A stretch of DNA of 64,000 nt, taken from contig NC_077224.1 of assembly GCF_024763615.1 (NCBI RefSeq), positions 23,219,078 through 23,283,077 of the forward strand, read 5' to 3'. The notes under the pieces were generated by a model that was not told where the DNA came from, did no database searches, and saw only the letters and a program-made list of their open reading frames with translations. The DNA comes from Phlebotomus papatasi. Its lineage: Eukaryota > Arthropoda > Insecta > Diptera > Psychodidae. Below, piece by piece: positions 36,101 through 48,100 of this stretch (position 1 is the first letter of the stretch; every line of letters starts with the position of its first letter). Both the position numbers and the translations under genes were made by a program.

Positions 36101-39100
36101 ATTTAAACTGGTTCATAAATTATCAGAAAACCAATTCAAGATTAAAAATTAGTTGAGAAGTTCATATTATTCAATGCCTCTCGACCTCTCACCTTCAAGT
36201 CATTTTAATACATATTGGCATTGAAATAAAATTTTAGAGGGATGTTGAACAATTTTTTTTTAAAAATTGTATCCGAAAATGAGAGAAATCGACAGAATGA
36301 CCAAAATATATGATAGAGCGTTCGAACTTTGCAGAATGCCCGAACTCACGAAATAGAACTCTCCGTGAATTATCTTTCACACAGTTGTTGGCTGCATATA
36401 AATTGGCTTCTGTTTTAAAAGTAATCAGAAGATTATCCTGAAATAGAAGCTTACTTAATTAGTTAATTTGTACTGACTGTGAAAAAAGTTTAAAAAACAT
36501 TGAAAAATCGGTAAAACGAACGAATTGAGGTCCTTCTCATATATGAAAGCGGTGGCATTTAAAATCTCGAAAAAGTCAAAATTCAGATAAGGCCAAAGTC
36601 GCGAAAGTCAAAATCCCGAAAGCCATAAGTCCAAACGCTAAAATTCCGAAGAGACAAAATTCTGAATTAGTCGAAATCCTGTATGGATCATAATCACGAA
36701 AATCCAAAATCCCGAAAACCAAAATCCCGAAAAAGCAAAATCCCCAACGCGAAAATCCCAATAAGCCAAAATCTCGAATGCCAAAATCCCGAAAGCCAAA
36801 ATCCTGAAAGCCAAAATCGAGCCAAAGCCAAAATGAGTCGAAATCCCATATGAATCATAATCCCGAAAAACCAAAATCCCCAACGTGAAAATCCCGAGAA
36901 GCTAAAATAGAACGCTAAACTCTTAAAAAGCAAAAATCCCGAAAGCTAAAATCCTGAAAGCCAAAATTCCGGAAAGCCAAAATTCCGATCACCAAAATCG
37001 AAAGTCAAAATACCGAAAGCCATAAGTCCGAACGCCAAAATACCGAAAAGCTAAAATCCCGAAAAGTCAAAATCTCGAATATCCAAAATCCCGAAAGGGC
37101 CAAAATCTTGAAAGCCAAAATCCCGACCGCCAAAATCGCGAAAGTCAAGATCCTGAAAGCCATAAGTCCGAACGCCAAAATCCCGAAAAGACAAAATTCT
37201 GAATGAGTCGAAATCCCGAAAATCAACATCCCGTAAATCCAAATTCCCTAACGCGAAAATCTCGAGAAAGCAAAATCTCGTACGCTAAAATCTTAAAAAT
37301 TCAAAATCCCGAAAGCCAAAATCCTGAAAGTCAAAATACCGAAAACCCAAATTCCAAAAAGTCAAAATTCCCACCGCCAAAATCTCAAAAGTCAAAACAC
37401 CGAAAGCCGAAACACCGAATAATTAAAATACTTGAAAAGACGAAATAATACGGACGGAGGAAAATGTCTGAAATAATTTCCCAATACACAGAAAATTTTC
37501 ATTTGCCTCCAACAAGTACGGGTGCGATCGTGGGATTAGTTATGTTATGACACTTTTAAAAATTGAGAAATGTCTTCTTTCAGGATTTTGACCGAGTCCC
37601 ATTATGAAAGAAATGACCTCTTAGTCCTGTACAAATAAAAAAAATCAAGAGATATTTTCAAAATAAATCAAAAAACATATTAACCGGGGGATGGTTAAAT
37701 TTTGGCCTTATAAAACACAAAATTTCGAATTATTCGATCATAGGTGTTTATGGGCTACTTCCACCTGAGCTACCTCCGAAACTTATCTAAAAATAGAAGA
37801 AATCGCTGGAACCGTCTTGGAGACTACTCAAGAATATGGTTTGGTAGGGGTTCGATAGTAGGAGGTGATATCAACACCCGGTCTTCGGTGACCACCAATT
37901 AAAAAATATCATTATCTCCAAACATTTTTTTCTTCCCCCTGCCTCCGGCTATCCTCACAAAATCACAATTTTGGTTTATTTCGAAAACGTTTCCTACGAT
38001 TTCTTTTTTTTTTTGAAGTAGTCCATGTTCGTCTATCAATGATGTTAAAAAATCGCCATCTTGAATATTTGGAGGTCAAAGTTTAACCGGTCTTTAGGGC
38101 CTACTTTTCAACCGGTTTGATAAAATTTAGATTTTTTTAAAGGTCTTGAAATCGATAATAAATCGGTGAGGTATCTGTAAACGATTTATTTTTCTCGTAC
38201 AGGGGGTCCCGGGATTATACATACCGGGGTTATGCATAAAGAGGATTACGCAAACATATCTATGCATCTATGCCTACAATTAGGAGCTAATTTGTGAAAT
38301 CATTTTTGAAATATCGTCGGTTGCGGTTACCTTTGTCGTGTCTGCATTCGGAGCAACTACAATACAGACGTCCCCTCTTGCGTAAAATGCTGACACAAAA
38401 GAAATGCAGATACGACAGAGGTAGCCGCAACCGACCATATCCCTAAATGTATATATTTTTTGGGAAGGTAAATTTGAAATCAGCTTTTTAAGAACTATTG
38501 GCGCTGAAAATAGCCTGAAAATTTGGCGTCAAATATATTTTGCATATTTTACGGCGTTTGTGTAACTTATTCGAAAGAAGTCTCCTGTGGGTATGCAAAT
38601 TTTCTCTATGCATTATAGCCATTTTGCGCGATTTTCTTCAGTCCCGAAAATATGCATAATCTCAGGATCCCCTGTATTTACTTTTTTTTTAAATTTATTA
38701 GTGTGCTTGTAATGCCCAGCGCACAATAACTTTTGTTTTATAAACATGTTTTTGACATTTCAATGAGAGTGAATGAAACAGAGATCTAGTCATCTTGCAC
38801 AGAAAATTTTGAAAACACGTTTACAATCAAAAGTATTGTGCGTTGGACATAACTCATGCCAAAACAATCCAAAATATACATTTCTTTATAAATTTTCGAT
38901 TTTGAAATATTTTTTTATGATTTTTGAATCAATTTGATCAGTACGTCAATAGTAAACCAGTAGGGGAAAATATTCTCCCTTCGAACATTCATGCCTTCGA
39001 ATAATGTGAATTTCTTTTATTTATGGGGTAGGGGAATTGTAGTGAGAGATTAAAAATCGTGTGTAAACAGGGAGTCCCGGAATTATGCACATTTTCAGGA

Positions 39101-42100
39101 CCGGAGATAATCGCGCGAAATGACATTATACATTCAGAAAACTTGCATAGCTCCAGGAGATTTCTTTCGAATAAGTTACAGAAACGCCGTAAAATATGCA
39201 AAATATTGCCAATTGAAGAAGAAATCCCGGTATCCCCTGTAGTGGAAAAGTTGGATTATGGAGGGTCCCCCAAGATCCTATGTCGCTATCTATACCCGTA
39301 TAGCCTGCATGAGACTTTAGTAATTTTGAGAATAGCAGGCGAGTGTATTAAATTTTCAGAATTTGTCAAAAAAAATGATAAATTTTTTTCTCCGAGGGTG
39401 GAGAAGGGGATTAGGCAGCATTCTCCAAGAGAACAAAATAGAACGATTAAATATTACTCTCATTGTGTACTTTGAGCAATAATGTAAGAATTTCACCTAA
39501 TTTTATCAAGTGTTTGCTGTGAGCTAAAAACAGAAGTTATTCTTCGTATAAGAATTTGTCACGCCGCATGTGGCTGTTTACATTGTAGTCTTTTCTCTTG
39601 GGATAGATTTATCGCTTTGCAAAGAGCCGCTGGGAAGATGAGTGGGGTGTTAAGCTGAAAAACTCCCACAAGTTCGATAAGACCCATGTGAAGGAGGCAC
39701 TCGAGACAGACAGCAGTCAGTGGGGCTTGAGTGCATCGGCCTCGTTCTTCCGCAACACTTTATCCACCCTGTCGACTTTCTACGGGGACAAGCAGCTGGC
39801 TATGATGAGAGATCAGCGATCCCCAACGCACCATGTCAATCGAACAGCTGATGATCTCATTGATGATATTCTGGGCACTTCGAGGCCCAGTGCAAGATAT
39901 GGACATGCTGCCTGTCTCATTCCCAATGGATTTGTCATTTACGGAGGGAAACTGGCCAATGGGAGTCTCTCGGCTGAATTGTGGTTCTACAATGTCAGCC
40001 AGGGTGGGGGCGAATGGAGCTTGAGGGCGGCTAATTCAACGCTGAAGCCTCCAGCTCTTACACGTCACACTCTCACTTTAGCCGGTGATTATTTGTATTT
40101 GTTCGGTGGCAGTCGAGACAATGGAGAATTCTCATCACGGTGAGTCACATTTTCTTCACTAGTAAATGATGCCAAGAGATGATGTAGGTGTTCAACTGTG
40201 TTTTGCTTTCGCTAGACAGATGCTGGGCACAAAGGTAGATGCACTCACTCTAAGTGTTTTGATGAGATAAAAAAAAGAAGACATATGTGAATTAATCTAT
40301 TCATTAGTCATCAGTTAAATAATGTCTTTTTGTTCTTTGGATTTTTTTTCATTTCACATCTTCTGTTCACCAGACTGGAAAACCAATTATTAGAAAAGTC
40401 TATTGGAACACACATTTAATTTTTCTTACGGGGAAGGTCGCATTAAGCAAAAAAAATTGGTTTAAATAAAATTATTTGAGTTTAAGGTGTCTCTATTATA
40501 ACTTGATCTGTGTTCTGAATTTTAATTAAATATACGAAATGTTACAATTAATAATTAAAATAGAGCACATGAAATAATTCTTCTTAGTTTAACGAACTCA
40601 TAGAAAGAATAGGACAATTTATAGGGGAAGTGCTCATAATTTTGGACAGGGTGATAACCATCAATATTCTAAGTTTGAAGTGTGATATTTTCAATAATAA
40701 GTGATTTTTTGTTACTCCGTTTTCAGAAGGGTTCTTTAGAAACTTGAAAAGCTGTTTATTTTCTTTGTTTTTACTAAAATTAGTCTTAATACGTTTAAAA
40801 ATGATTTGTTATGTAGAGACGAATTTGACTCTTCTTTCGAACATCTTGCTTGTAATTTTGGACACTTTGGTTGTAATTTTGGACAGCCAATCCGTTTCAA
40901 TAGTATGCCCATTGTTTTCCATTTCAAGAACCTATCTTACCAAGTCCTCTTCCTGTTTATGTAAGGGAACTGTAGAATGTCACAAAAAGTCCGAAAACTT
41001 TCTATATCATTCATTAAATTGAGTTGACTTCAGTACTCCAAGTATACGCGGATTCGCACATTCCCTGGCCTTTCCGGGACCATTTTAAGGCTTTTCTCAC
41101 AACATCTCGTTCGTATAGGCATTTAGGCATTTATACAACCTAGTCATCAGAAAAGCTAAAACTTCACGAAATTTCGAGAGAAAGACACCTGTCCAAAATA
41201 AGAAGTATCACCTCACTGGTGAATCTCTTAGAAAATTGCCCATTTTTTTATACGAAAAACGTAATTAACAAGGCAAATCTCACTTCAGGTCAAATGTACA
41301 AATCACCATTGACGTGAATCAACACAATTTTTAATTAATATTCAATAATATCACTTAAAAAAGCGAAGAAACATTATTAGTACTTCACCACAGCTAAACA
41401 AGGCTGAAGTAAACACGAAGTTCTGTCATATTTTTCGTAAGCAATTGCTCACACTGAATTTTCAACAAAACTATTTTAACTCAAATCATATTTAAAATTT
41501 AACGTATTTAGTGTTAAAATCTTCCAAAAAGAACAAATATTTAGATAGAATTATATTGGAATAATATTGGAATAAAAATCTATAATTTTAATGAATTTGT
41601 TTTTAGTGTCCAATTTTATCCTCAAAGTGTCCAAAATAAGAAACTGGTCAAAATTATGAGCCCTTACCCTATCTCAGTGAAAAATGAACAGAATTTGATG
41701 AGAGTTTCACCAAAAGAAAGGGCGTCAGTTAAATCAGCATTTGTCGTAACTTCATTTTTGCGATTTTGGGATATATACATATCGTCAGTTGGATCAGCAA
41801 TTATCGTAACTTTCTCATCACCTCATCAGCAGTTCTTGTATATTATGTGTATTTCCATATTGTTAGAAGAAGTACTGATGAAGCGATGAGGAAGTTACAA
41901 CAAATGCTGATTCAACTGACGATATTTAGATATTTTGTTTATTAAACGCACTTGAGAAAAAGAAACTTTTGAAAGCCCTTTAAAAATTATTTTACACAAA
42001 AATTATCGTAAGTGCCCTTAATTAAGAAAAAATTATCAGAATTTGTCGTAACTTCCATTTTTGGGGAAGTTACGACAAATTTCCATACAAAATTTTCAGT

Positions 42101-45100
42101 AATCAGCATTTGCCGTAACTTTTTTAGCTCACTTGCGTGGCTTGTAATTTGCAACAAAAATGTAATATTTTTCATTAAAACGTTCACAAACTCCTTCAAA
42201 TATCCAAAGAAAGTCCGAGTAATGCAACATTAAATCATTTTAATTCGATATTTGTGAGAAAAAAGTGAGAAAAAATCCCTACCCATCTGTCATTAATTCA
42301 AAACAAAACAAGCGACGAGGCGCACAAATTTTTTTCAATAAAATTTACGAAATGAAAGATTTTAGGGACAGGGATAAGAGTTTAATTCAAACCTGTGCTC
42401 GTTAAAAGTCGTGTAATATCGGAAATTTTGTGTTGATAATTTTAATGGAAATTACAGATAGCCATACTGGTAACACTAATCCTGCTCATTCACGGTGTCA
42501 TGATAAATATTTTTGCGCCAAAAAGACATAACAGACATAAAAACTCATATAGAAAGAAATTGTCTTTTTCATAACTTTGTCGGAAGACGGATAGCTGTTC
42601 ACTAAACACCCTTTTACTTGAATCTTGCGGAAATATGAATAAATTTAAAGAAAATATCATTTCAAATGACAAGCTTCATAAATCGCGCGTAATTCAACTC
42701 GAGAGAGAGAGATAGAGACACAAATAACTCACTTGACAAACGTCTGGCGGCGCTGCGGTTGCAAAAAATCACTGAAATGCGACAAAATATTTTCTTCTCT
42801 ATTGTATCCTTATTAGCAGTCGTGTCTCTTCTTGTAATATGTTCTTTTGTATTCCTTATCAACCAAAATAATGTTGTACAAAAGGGTTTTTCTCAAACCT
42901 ATCCTGAATTTTGGGACAGCTCAAAAGAATATGAGTCTTCCAGCTCAAAATTTCATCCCAATGTTTTTGTTGTAATATCAACAATTATTCACAATTAACC
43001 TAAATAACTGTATTCAACTAAATTATTAAAAGGATTTTCTTGTGAAAATGACTTAACTCTAAGAAATTAAACAAATTTTCACATTAAAAAACCTCTCATT
43101 TTCTCTATGTGAATTTTCGCAGCATTTCGAAGAATTCCAACAGGCACCACCAAATTCACTTCGGCTTTTCTTTTAGCTCATGCCTGATTGAATTATTTAG
43201 TCAAATAAAGGTGCTTATTATCACTAAAATAATTCAAATTGATATAATTCATTTTAGAAAATTGTCGTAAATTCCAAGATCTCCATACATTGAAAGTTAT
43301 GGCTTTATAAACGACGGAAGTTACGATAAAATATTATTGTGTTTCATCGAATATATATCTCAATATCTCAGCTTTTAAATTATTTATAAAGATTTTTTTC
43401 GAGTTGACTTACAGTTTATTAGTGCCACATTTATTATTTTGACTCAAAAGTATCGCATTCGGGGCTCATTTTTAAGAAAAATAATATTGAACAGAAAATT
43501 TCGTCTCCTGAAAAGTTGTCAAAAGCAAGTTACGACAAATGCTGATTTAACTGACTAGGGTAGAGTTAGTACTTTTTCGCCAGTAACCCTTTTTCGCCAC
43601 CTAAATTAAAATCGCATTTTAAGAAAATTATGAGTTCATGGAACTACGAAATGACTGTTATTTCGTGACCTCTAGCCAAATGTATCAGAAAACTATATCA
43701 GATGCTCCACCGACTAGATTATTTGCAAGTTAATTAAAGAAATTGTCGACAAGGTGAACAGTTACCAAAAAAATATGGAGTTCTTAATAAATTTGTCAAC
43801 GCTCAGACAAATTGTCTTGCAATATTTTATGTTTTTTCAGTCGATATTTTTTCACTGAAAGTCAATCCGTTATTAACTAAGCTTTGTTCTAATATCATTT
43901 TTTTAATAATGTTTTCCAAAAAAAAAAGAAATACGGCTGTGGCGAAATAGGGCTTACTTTTTCGGTTGTGTAAGTACTTTTCGCCACTAATTTTTCCAAG
44001 CATTTTACAAGTGGCGCTCCTCGCGGAATTTAGTTGAAACATGCGTAATTTTCAATTGATTTTTGTCGCCAATAAAAAATGTGCAAAAAATCATTCGAAA
44101 TACTCTAATAATTGTCTAATATCGGTGTTAAATAAGAAAAGTACTGTGCCGTGTACTTTTGGGGTTTTCGAAAGCTGCTGTTTCTTAAAAATCAATTGAA
44201 AACAAGTGGCGAAAAAGTGCTTACACAGTGGCGCAAAAGTGTTTACAAGGTGGCGAAAAGTACTGAAACATGCATTGCTGCAGAAAATGTATTTTTCTAC
44301 TAATACTCAAAAGTTCCCGGGAAGTCTCCTGGTTCAATAGATAGACAATGCTTCAAAGCACTTGTACACAAAATTTCTTTTTATTTCGACAAAAAGTGTA
44401 AGAATTATAAGATTGTCAAACCTTAAGGTGGCGAAAAGTACTTACTCTACCCTAGGTAAAAACACGTGTTACAATGTTTACAACAACGAAAATGCGGAAG
44501 TACACTGAGAAAAAAACGGGGGTACGATTAACTTTTTTTCCTCATAACTTTAACACTTTTTAGGTGTAAAAATATATCAACATTTTTTAATGTTAATTTT
44601 ACACCTTTTTAAGGGTAAAATTAACATGAAAAGGGTAACTTTAATCCCTAATACACATAAAAAGGGTAATATTTACACCGATTTTGGATCAATATTGCAG
44701 GGTAAAATTAACATTTCCGGAAGGTTATTTTAACTTTTTCGGATTTCTCTCAGGTGTAGTGACATCTGTCATAAAAATATCAAATCATTTGGAATAATCT
44801 TATCGTGGACACGCTTTAGAAAATCACAAGTGCTTGTAACTTTGTGTCCAATGACTGTGCGACTCTCACGGTGTCATCCAATATTCATTGCAATCTATAT
44901 TAAATTGCAAGAAAAAAAAATCCACTCTTTTTCCCACAGTTTGTTCAAGATAAAGATATCTGACCAGACGAATGATGAAAGTGAGAATGGCGAGCAGTGG
45001 CAGGAGGTGTCTCCGCGTGGAGGCAAAGTACTGGATGTTCGAGTTGTGGCTCATACAACAGTCTATCACAAATCTTCCAATTCTTTGATTGTCTATGGAG

Positions 45101-48100
45101 GCGTTGTGGCTGGAGTTGCGCGATTTTCGAAGCTCTCTGACAGGATGTTCGCCTTTCAGTTGGATGAGCGTCACTGGACGGAGATTATGTATCCTAGAAC
45201 TCCTCTTCGGGATGCTTACATTCCGCGTGAGAGAGCTTTTCACACGACAACAATCGTTGGGAATTATCTGATAGTCTTTGGGGGATATTCCCATCGGCAC
45301 AACAAAGAGGAGATCTGCTATGACAATCAAATGTATCTGTATCATTTGGGATGCCATACGTGGGTGAATCAGGATGTTCTGGGAGTGGGCAAGAGATCGC
45401 GATATCCGAAGCAACAAGGAGTTTTTGCTCATGCAGCATCCCTGAGGAATCGCAATGCTCTGTTGATTGTAGGTGGTTACCATGGGAATGTCAATGGCGA
45501 TCTGTTGGCCTACACCCTCCCGCCGATGCTGGTGATCAAGGATGAGGAGACTTTTGAGCCAGAGCCACTGTGCTCGAAGCACGGAAGTGTCAGTGAATGC
45601 CTGTCGGATCCCGAATGTGGCTGGTGTTCAGCTGATGGGGTTTGCTATGGGCGAACTGTTGGGGCTAATTGCACAACAAATCTCCAGACAACACGATGTC
45701 CAGGAATTTGTCCAGCTCTTGGAGATTGTCATTCGTGTCTTCTGCATGGAGCTGTTAATATTGATGCGGAGAAGAAGCATCAGACTGTGGCGCACAAATT
45801 GGGCTTGGGACAGTGCACTTGGTGTGTTCAGAATGCCAGATGTCATCACAAGGATGACAACTACGGAGTCTGTGGTGAGGATACTCCGTCTCAGAGTCCA
45901 GGATGGTGGGGCATGAAAGGAACAGAAATTACGTCAGCCAATAAATGCACAAAACTCGACAAACGTCCAGGACTGACCTTCATTAAGTATCTCCATCCAG
46001 TGAACTGGACAATGCCGGATCAAGTGACCATAGTCAATGCCACGATGGTGGATTTCAATGCGCCTTCATCCAGTACGCACACCGAGCAATCCTTCAATGG
46101 GGACATGGTGGCCAGATTGGCTGGATACATCCGTCCGCCGCATTCCTGGGACAAATCTGGCGAGATGCTGAGAGTTTGTGCCAGCTACTCAGAAGCAACC
46201 CTGAGGCTCTCCACTCCCTACGATACGCCCAGTTTGGCGGCCAATATCACGTCGGAAGCTACACAATGTGCCATGGCTAACTGGCCAGCGTTGAGAGGAG
46301 GGAGGATCATGGTAGATTTTCAGGTAAGACAAAATTCTTTCTAATTCACAAAACTTTTTCTTTAAGAAATTGTCGGGTCTGTATTTTTAACATCTATTGA
46401 TAAAAAGGGATGGCAAAGCGTCCCAGGCTTTGCGAAATGCTCGAAGTCGTGACTTAGATGATATACCGCAAAAGTACTTTCGCATCATTTACCGGTTTTC
46501 AAACGATTTGAACCGATTCATCACTCAAAAGATCCCCAGAATAGTTTTAAAAGTAATAGAATTGATTTTCAGATAAAAATTTTTTATCGGTTATGAACCG
46601 GTTCATTACCGATTCAGAACCGATTAGAACCAGTTCAGTTTTATAGGAAATTCCAAGACCTTTCCAACGACTCCAAACACGATACCATTCCGTTGAAACA
46701 TGCGCTCTTTAGTGTCTTTTTAACTTTGACCTTGAAAAAACGTTATTAGGAATGATGCAAAGGTATTTTCGTCTAAGGCCCTATACACACTATGTGAAAT
46801 TTTTTTTAAACCTGCCTTTTTAACCCTTTAAGGACGATTGGAACACCGGTGTCCCATAAAGAAAATAATTTTTCCTGACTACCTAAAATTATTTTTTTCT
46901 TATATTTGCACGTAATTGCAAAGTAGTAGGTTAAAGTAATCTAGGATATTTTTTGCAGTTCTACAGCTATTTGCTATATAGTAAATTTTTAAGCTCAAAA
47001 ATCACGAATTTTTAAATTCTCATTTAGAAAATTTATTTTAATTATTTTTATACTTCCAATTTTTTAAGTATTACCATTTTGGAATAAGAAACTACAATAC
47101 TCAAACATTATATTTTTCATCAAAGTGAAAATTATCAGTCATTGGTATCGTCAGAAAAATTATTTAAATTTTTGAGCTATTTTTGTTCCTATCGTTCATA
47201 GAGACAAAAAATACACCAAATCAGACTCTGTTGGCTTTGCGAAGTTTAGATGTAAAACGATTCACAAGTTTTGTTTATCGGTTTCATTTTTATTGCTAAT
47301 TTTCGGCCATCGAAAACTGTCTCGTCGTTAAAGGGTTAAAGAAAATTTCCTCTATCCTTGTAGGCAGAAACGTCAGATTTTAAAAAAAGGCAATTTTTGA
47401 CGAAAATTACTTCTAGTGTGTAGGCACCATAAGGATGAAATGTCCGCCTGGGTAATCTCTATCTAAAACATATCCAAAAATGAAAAAAATCGCACGACGC
47501 ATTTTCGAGCAATCCCAAAAAACATGGTTTTGGAGGGGAACGGGAGGGGTGGGAAGAAAATGAGGGGCATGTTAACGATCCTTAGGTCGACTTATGGGGG
47601 GGGGGGTCCTCCCAACGTCCCAAGTCGCTATCTCTTACCGTTTGGCCTCTAGAGCTGGCGATAGCCGGACGGACAGACGGACAAACAGCGTGACGCCAAA
47701 AAAAAAAAACTCGAAACTTCAGATTTGCAAAATTCTTACAAAAGGGACATATAATAACTCGAAATGTACGCAAATTCGATTTAGAGCTGAAGTTGGAGGA
47801 CGCCATTCAGTTATTTTGAATCAAATTCATGAAATTATACAAATTTTGTGTTTAAACCAAAATATCAAGGATTTGGATGGAGTGACAGAAAAGTGATATA
47901 TGGGTGAAATGTAGACCAGAAAGTTCTCTATAATTTTGCCATAGAACTTGATCTCATCGATTACTCAGAAGCCGAGATAAGCGCGGTTTTTTGTTTCTCA
48001 ACTCGTTTTTTCAACCAGAGCGCCTCAAGTGTTCATTTGTTGAACTTCAACTATATCAAAGAATTGTTGTATTTTGTGAGACTTTTCATTTAAAACCCTA

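Noticed and set aside
36576..37242. Several overlapping minus-strand frames with Phe-Gly-Ile-Leu repeats
   Set aside because: Translation of a 15-bp minisatellite in three frames. No signal for a real protein.
36561..37446. CRISPR-like regular repeats
   Set aside because: Units are directly adjacent and imperfect with no unique spacers, and the DNA is eukaryotic, so this is a minisatellite.
39059..39475. 138-codon plus-strand frame before Megf8 exon 4
   Set aside because: It starts in a decayed CAGGGGG-type MITE and continues into intron sequence, with no splice acceptor use or domain.
44830..44939. Upstream extension of Megf8 exon 5
   Set aside because: The frame is open, but the acceptor TTTTTCCCACAG at 44939 joins exactly with the split Arg codon of exon 4 and restores the kelch repeat; the upstream part is intron.
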